10,104 nt of DNA. Origin: Alphaproteobacteria bacterium (GTDB lineage: Bacteria; Pseudomonadota; Alphaproteobacteria; Rhizobiales; Beijerinckiaceae). Of this stretch, positions 7,102-10,104 are shown in pieces. Each line of letters opens with the position of its first letter. Positions within the stretch are counted from its first letter, which is position 1. The position numbers and the translations under genes are program-made. A model generated the notes under the pieces. That model saw only the letters and a list, made by a program, of their open reading frames with translations. It searched no databases and was not told the DNA's origin. The DNA is taken from assembly GCA_009920595.1 (NCBI GenBank), contig RFZR01000043.1:1-10104 (forward strand). Direction: 5' to 3'.

Positions 7102-7107
7102 AAAGGA
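7102..7107 (+). promoter_or_regulatory. Ribosome binding site deciding the amidase start
   Basis: AAAGGA ends 11 nt before the ATG at 7119. The upstream in-frame ATG at 7107 begins on the last base of this motif and so cannot use it, which favours 7119. Confidence 0.55.
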
Positions 7108-7118
7108 TGGGCATTGAT

Positions 7119-8549
7119 ATGGCCAATGCGGAATTGATTGATCACACCGCTCTCGCGCTTCATGATCTTCTTGAAAAAGGCGAGATTACGCCGCTTGATT
7201 GTCTTGATGTGCTCGAAGCCCGCATCGCTCGAGTTGACCCTCATGTGAATGCGCTGCCGACATTATGTTTTGATCGCGCGCGCGATCATGCAAAGCGCTT
7301 AATGAGTAAACCCTTTGCAGAGCGTGGTGTGTTGAGCGGCATTCCGGTTGCGATCAAAGATCTTACCAATGTTGCAGGCGTCCGCTCCACGCAAGGCTCA
7401 CCCATTTTTGAGAACCATATTCCAGATGCTTCGGATTTGATGGTTGAACATATTGAAGATGAAGGCGGTATCATTTACGCCAAATCAAACACGCCGGAAT
7501 TCGGAGCGGGCGCAAATACGTTCAATCCCGTTTTTGGTGCAACACGCAATCCTTATAATACCGCGCTCTCCGCTGCAGGTTCTTCGGGGGGGTCGGCGGT
7601 AGCGTTGGCAACCGGCATGGCCTGGCTTGCGCAAGGCTCCGATCTTGGCGGTAGTCTTCGTAATCCTGCGAGCTTTAATAACATTGTCGGCTTGCGCCCG
7701 ACACCGGGACGTGTCGCTTTCACGCGCGGCGGGCGTTTTGATTCAAGTCTGTCGGTTGAAGGGCCTATGGCACGCACGGTCGAAGATCTTGCTTTCTTTC
7801 TTGATGCGATGAGCGGCGATGATCCGCGCGATCCGATGTCGAAACCACGTCCTATTCGCTCATTCTTAAATGCGGCTCGTGGTAAGACACAGCCTCTGCG
7901 TGTCGCTTATTCGGAAGATCTCGGTATCACGCCGGTTGATCGTGAGGTTAGAAGGATTACGCGCGAAGCTGCAGAGCAATTTCAGAAGGCGGGTGCACGC
8001 GTTGACGATGCACATCCCGATGTTGGGGATGCCTATGCTATTTTTCAAACATTGCGCGCGCAAAGCTACGCCATCGGCATGCGTGATTTGATGCGCGATC
8101 ATCGTGATGCCCTAAAGCCCGAAGTCATTTGGAACACCGAAAAAGGCCTTGCGCTCAGCATGGCTGATGTTGTCCATGCCGAATTGGCACGCACCGCTTT
8201 GATGCAGCGCGTGGCAAATTTCTTTGAGCATTATGATGTGCTGCTCTGTCCGGCGACGATTGTTCCCCCTTTTCCGGTTGAAGAGCGTGCGGTTATGTCT
8301 TGTGAGGGCAAGGGCTTCGAGACTTATGTCGATTGGCTCTTGATTGTCGCGGTGGCAACGCTTGCCGGATGTCCGGCTCTATCATTGCCGTGTGGCTTCA
8401 CAAAGGACGGACTTCCGGTGGGATTGCAAATGATTGGGCCGGCGAATGGAGAGGCAAAGTTGCTTTCCGCCGCGCATCAACTTGAAATGATTTTGGACCT
8501 CAAAACGGGCAAACCCATTTTACCACGTGTGACGCACGCAACATCATGA
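7119..8549 (+). CDS. Amidase signature family hydrolase
   Basis: This predicted cytosolic amide hydrolase of 476 aa uses the Ser-cisSer-Lys triad. The general base lysine is Lys80 in GIPVAIKD (74-81), the cis-serine is Ser155 in AGSSGGSA (153-160), and the nucleophile is Ser179 in GSDLGGSLRNPA (173-184). The C-terminal LPVGLQMIGP motif typical of the family is also present, so the enzyme looks intact and full length. GatA is unlikely because no gatB or gatC is nearby and an amidase with its own promoter region is the simpler reading; the substrate could be any small amide or carbamoyl compound. The start at 7119 is chosen from the ribosome binding site; an ATG at 7107 would add four residues. 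The stop overlaps the convergent glycosyltransferase remnant by 6 bp. Confidence 0.93.
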   Translation: MANAELIDHTALALHDLLEKGEITPLDCLDVLEARIARVDPHVNALPTLCFDRARDHAKRLMSKPFAERGVLSGIPVAIKDLTNVAGVRSTQGSPIFENHIPDASDLMVEHIEDEGGIIYAKSNTPEFGAGANTFNPVFGATRNPYNTALSAAGSSGGSAVALATGMAWLAQGSDLGGSLRNPASFNNIVGLRPTPGRVAFTRGGRFDSSLSVEGPMARTVEDLAFFLDAMSGDDPRDPMSKPRPIRSFLNAARGKTQPLRVAYSEDLGITPVDREVRRITREAAEQFQKAGARVDDAHPDVGDAYAIFQTLRAQSYAIGMRDLMRDHRDALKPEVIWNTEKGLALSMADVVHAELARTALMQRVANFFEHYDVLLCPATIVPPFPVEERAVMSCEGKGFETYVDWLLIVAVATLAGCPALSLPCGFTKDGLPVGLQMIGPANGEAKLLSAAHQLEMILDLKTGKPILPRVTHATS

Positions 8550-9221
8550 TGATGGTAAGCATAAAAAGACTGTGATCGGCTGACCATCAGGTGTTTGCGT
8601 TTTTAATATGTTTTTATTGACAGGCCCTTTGCAGAGAGACGGAGCGGCCTCCCTCGCGCCGGAAAACAAAAATAAACCACCCTTTGTTTTTATATCGTCC
8701 GCAGTAATCCAGGGCGAATGATCAAGTGTTTCACCAATCACAACATGACGACGAAGCGGTGTTTCAACTGCCGCCAATCCAGCCAGCCAGGGCATTCCCC
8801 CGATGATTCCCAAGGGTGAATTCGTCGACTCTCTCCAGAGCGAATGAACTTCATTCGACAAAGCCCGCATCGGCCAATTTGTGCGGGGGACTTGTCCACC
8901 AAAGATAAAATAGGAGTGAAGCACAAAGCCAATACCAACAAGAATGATCAGGCTGCTGGACGCCAGAATGGCGCGCCTTGCCATCGCGATCGACCATTCA
9001 CGTCCCGTTTCCATCACAATCAAAAGACCGAGCGATGTGAACATCGGCATACCCCACATGTCCTTAATGCGGTTGTTGCTGATGAGCGCGAAGAGCACGG
9101 TGAGGGTAACAGGCGCCAGAGTGACAATCCGCAGAAACATCTTATCAGAATCACGAGCAGAGCTATTCGGAGTCCGTCTCAGCGCCATTAGTCCTGCAAA
9201 CATTAATGGAACGAAAACCAT
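8544..9221 (-). pseudogene. GT39 membrane glycosyltransferase, C-terminal fragment (second frame)
   Basis: This 225-aa frame holds the distal part of a GT39 (ArnT/PMT-like) glycosyltransferase: about four membrane segments (residues 1-14, 29-48, 52-71 and 84-107), the family-like NRIKDMWGMPMF at 50-61, and a periplasmic tail with TNWPMRALSNEV at 114-125 and PWITADDI. It overlaps the N-terminal fragment by 19 nt in another frame. Upstream of its ATG the frame remains open for six more codons (ALDETR) to a TGA, and those residues read like natural protein, so the ATG is probably internal to an originally longer gene. Compared with typical GT39 enzymes of about 500 aa, the two fragments together lack perhaps 70-90 residues with about two helices; that figure is my estimate from memory of the family. 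It could still be translated by coupling as a separate chain, but function is doubtful. Confidence 0.75.
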
Positions 9222-9802
9222 ACGCGTCTCATCGAGGGCTCAACGAGATTGGCAAGCAGGAGAACGCCAATCAAAAGCACAAAAGAATATTTTGCATAGA
9301 AACCTAAGCCACAAATGAATCCAAAAAGAATCCATGTTGACCACGAGGTTGGAGTCTTACGCAGGAGCGCATAGATGAAAATCGTTCCTGCCCAAAGCGG
9401 TAATTGAATAACATTGTGATTGAATTCAATCGTTGGAACGGTGAAATAAAAACTTGCTGCGATCAGAGCCGTGCCAGCTGCGGCGCGCACGGGATCCATC
9501 AACAAACGGCCAAGAAGAAAAACAAGTCCATAAGTGATTGCGACGCTGATCTGCGATGCAAGGAAGGGACCGAAGATCACGTCACGTGTGATGAGGACGG
9601 AAACTTCGATGATCCATGAAGGAAGAGGCGGATGCTTATAGGTTCCAATCAGCCAATGTGGCGCCCAAACCAATCCTTCCACAACATCAATCGGCGGCGC
9701 GGATGAAAACGCATAGGGCAGGGTGACGAGAATGAGTATCTGGAGACCTGCCAGAAAGCCCACCAATTGCCCGGGGGTCAGATTGTGAAAAAAACGCGTC
9801 AC
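9203..9802 (-). pseudogene. GT39 membrane glycosyltransferase, N-terminal fragment (first frame)
   Basis: This 199-aa frame carries the catalytic half of an inner-membrane glycosyltransferase that would move a sugar from a polyprenyl-phosphate donor at the periplasmic face. A first membrane segment (about 13-32) is followed by a loop with Asp39 (IDVVEG) as catalytic acid candidate and YKHPPLPSW at 55-63, the GT39 proline motif. EFNHNVIQLPLW at 126-137 is a conserved GT39 stretch, and more helices run to residue 187. The sequence stays family-like up to VEPSMRRVW (187-195) and then ends after four residues. The start is GTG at 9802, the only start after an upstream in-frame stop at 9836; no Shine-Dalgarno is clear. 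Both halves are otherwise free of stops, so the damage is recent, or is an assembly error. Confidence 0.75.
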
Positions 9803-9855
9803 GCCGAAGAAGTGCCCTGTGGATCGAGGCGCGTCTTACCTCAATTTGGCCGAAG

Positions 9856-9881
9856 CGGGAAGCATCCGGAGATGCTTCCCG
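9856..9881. terminator. 11-bp perfect hairpin after the Gfo/Idh/MocA gene
   Basis: CGGGAAGCATC (9856-9866) and GATGCTTCCCG (9871-9881) form a perfect 11-bp stem with a CGGA tetraloop. It lies 12 nt past the stop of the minus-strand oxidoreductase gene, where a terminator is expected. On the minus strand no T-run follows (GCTTCGGCC); a T-rich tract (GATTTTGTGTTT) follows only in the plus direction. It may therefore act as a weak or bidirectional terminator, or as an RNA-stabilising 3' hairpin. Confidence 0.55.
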
Positions 9882-9893
9882 TGATTTTGTGTT

Positions 9894-10104
9894 TCAAGCT
9901 TTTTTGACGTCGTGCCACGCGCGGCTTTTTGCCGAAGCGAGTACCGCATCAGTAACATAATCCGTTGCCAATCCTGTCCGGAAGGTCGGGGAGGCGGGTT
10001 TGCCCGTCTCAAGCCCTTCGATGAAATCGGCCGCCTGATGGATGAAAGTGTGCTCATAGCCAATCTGCAAGCCCGGCACCCACCAATGTTTCATATAGGG
10101 ATGA
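9894..10104 (-). CDS. Gfo/Idh/MocA-family oxidoreductase, C-terminal part (gene runs off the window)
   Basis: Only the last 69 or so codons are present; the frame is open to the window edge. The visible part reads HPYMKHWWVPG, then IGYEHTFIHQAADFIEGL, then a ATDYVTDAVLASAKSRAWHDV-type ending, the usual C-terminus of NAD(P)-dependent sugar or inositol dehydrogenases of the Gfo/Idh/MocA family. The Rossmann domain and catalytic lysine would be outside the window. The internal ATG at 10094 is not the start. Substrate cannot be assigned; related proteins act on myo-inositol, xylose and other sugars or their products, usually beside sugar transport genes. It is followed at 91 nt by the GT39 remnant on the same strand, with a hairpin between. 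Confidence 0.85.
   Translation of the reverse strand, partial: HPYMKHWWVPGLQIGYEHTFIHQAADFIEGLETGKPASPTFRTGLATDYVTDAVLASAKSRAWHDVKKA

Noticed and set aside
9200..9225. Programmed ribosomal frameshift joining the two GT39 frames.
   Set aside because: There is no slippery heptamer with a downstream structure that I can see, and a block of the protein appears to be missing, which a frameshift alone would not explain.
9836..10063. A 75-codon minus-strand frame overlapping the Gfo/Idh/MocA C-terminus.
   Set aside because: The other frame (stop at 9894) has an unmistakable Gfo/Idh/MocA ending; this one is a shadow running through the hairpin.

Overview
The window looks like a compact, plasmid- and phage-free stretch of an alphaproteobacterial chromosome. 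GC is roughly half, genes are close-packed, and the enzyme families (dimethylglycine-dehydrogenase-like flavoprotein, acyl-CoA dehydrogenase with a phosphotransferase partner, amidase, GT39, Gfo/Idh/MocA) are typical of Hyphomicrobiales-like (Rhizobiales) heterotrophs. The taxonomic guess is inference from protein flavour only. I see no tRNA, rRNA, CRISPR array, insertion sequence or integrase.

Layout. 159-2579 (+): a large FAD/GcvT-type demethylating dehydrogenase (DMGDH/SARDH family) with an intact covalent-flavin histidine motif. 2684-3892 (+) and 3896-4921 (+): an acyl-CoA dehydrogenase followed 3 nt later by an aminoglycoside-phosphotransferase-like kinase, the two-gene counterpart of the fused ACAD10/ACAD11 proteins. 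The dehydrogenase start is preceded by a 10-bp perfect inverted repeat that would sequester its Shine-Dalgarno and that has a competing shorter pairing. 6955-6401 (-) and 6341-4908 (-): a histidine phosphatase followed by a 14-TM DHA2-type drug/proton antiporter, converging on and overlapping the kinase gene. 7119-8549 (+): an amidase-signature hydrolase, divergent from the phosphatase across a 163-bp gap that holds an 8-bp dyad. 9802-8544 (-): a GT39 membrane glycosyltransferase broken into two reading frames, apparently by an internal deletion. 10104-9894 (-): the C-terminal end of a Gfo/Idh/MocA-family oxidoreductase that continues outside the window, with an 11-bp perfect hairpin just past its stop.

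How the genes may work together. The left half is catabolic: oxidative N-demethylation (one-carbon units to folate) plus acyl-CoA processing. The dehydrogenase/kinase pair is the most interesting unit. By analogy with LvaA/LvaC and ACAD10/11 it may phosphorylate a hydroxyacyl-CoA and then remove the phosphate on the way to beta-oxidation; a phosphatase lies close by. The substrate is not known from sequence. The right half (amidase, GT39 remnant, sugar-type dehydrogenase) shows no obvious shared pathway. Two convergent pairs overlap at their 3' ends (14 bp and 6 bp).
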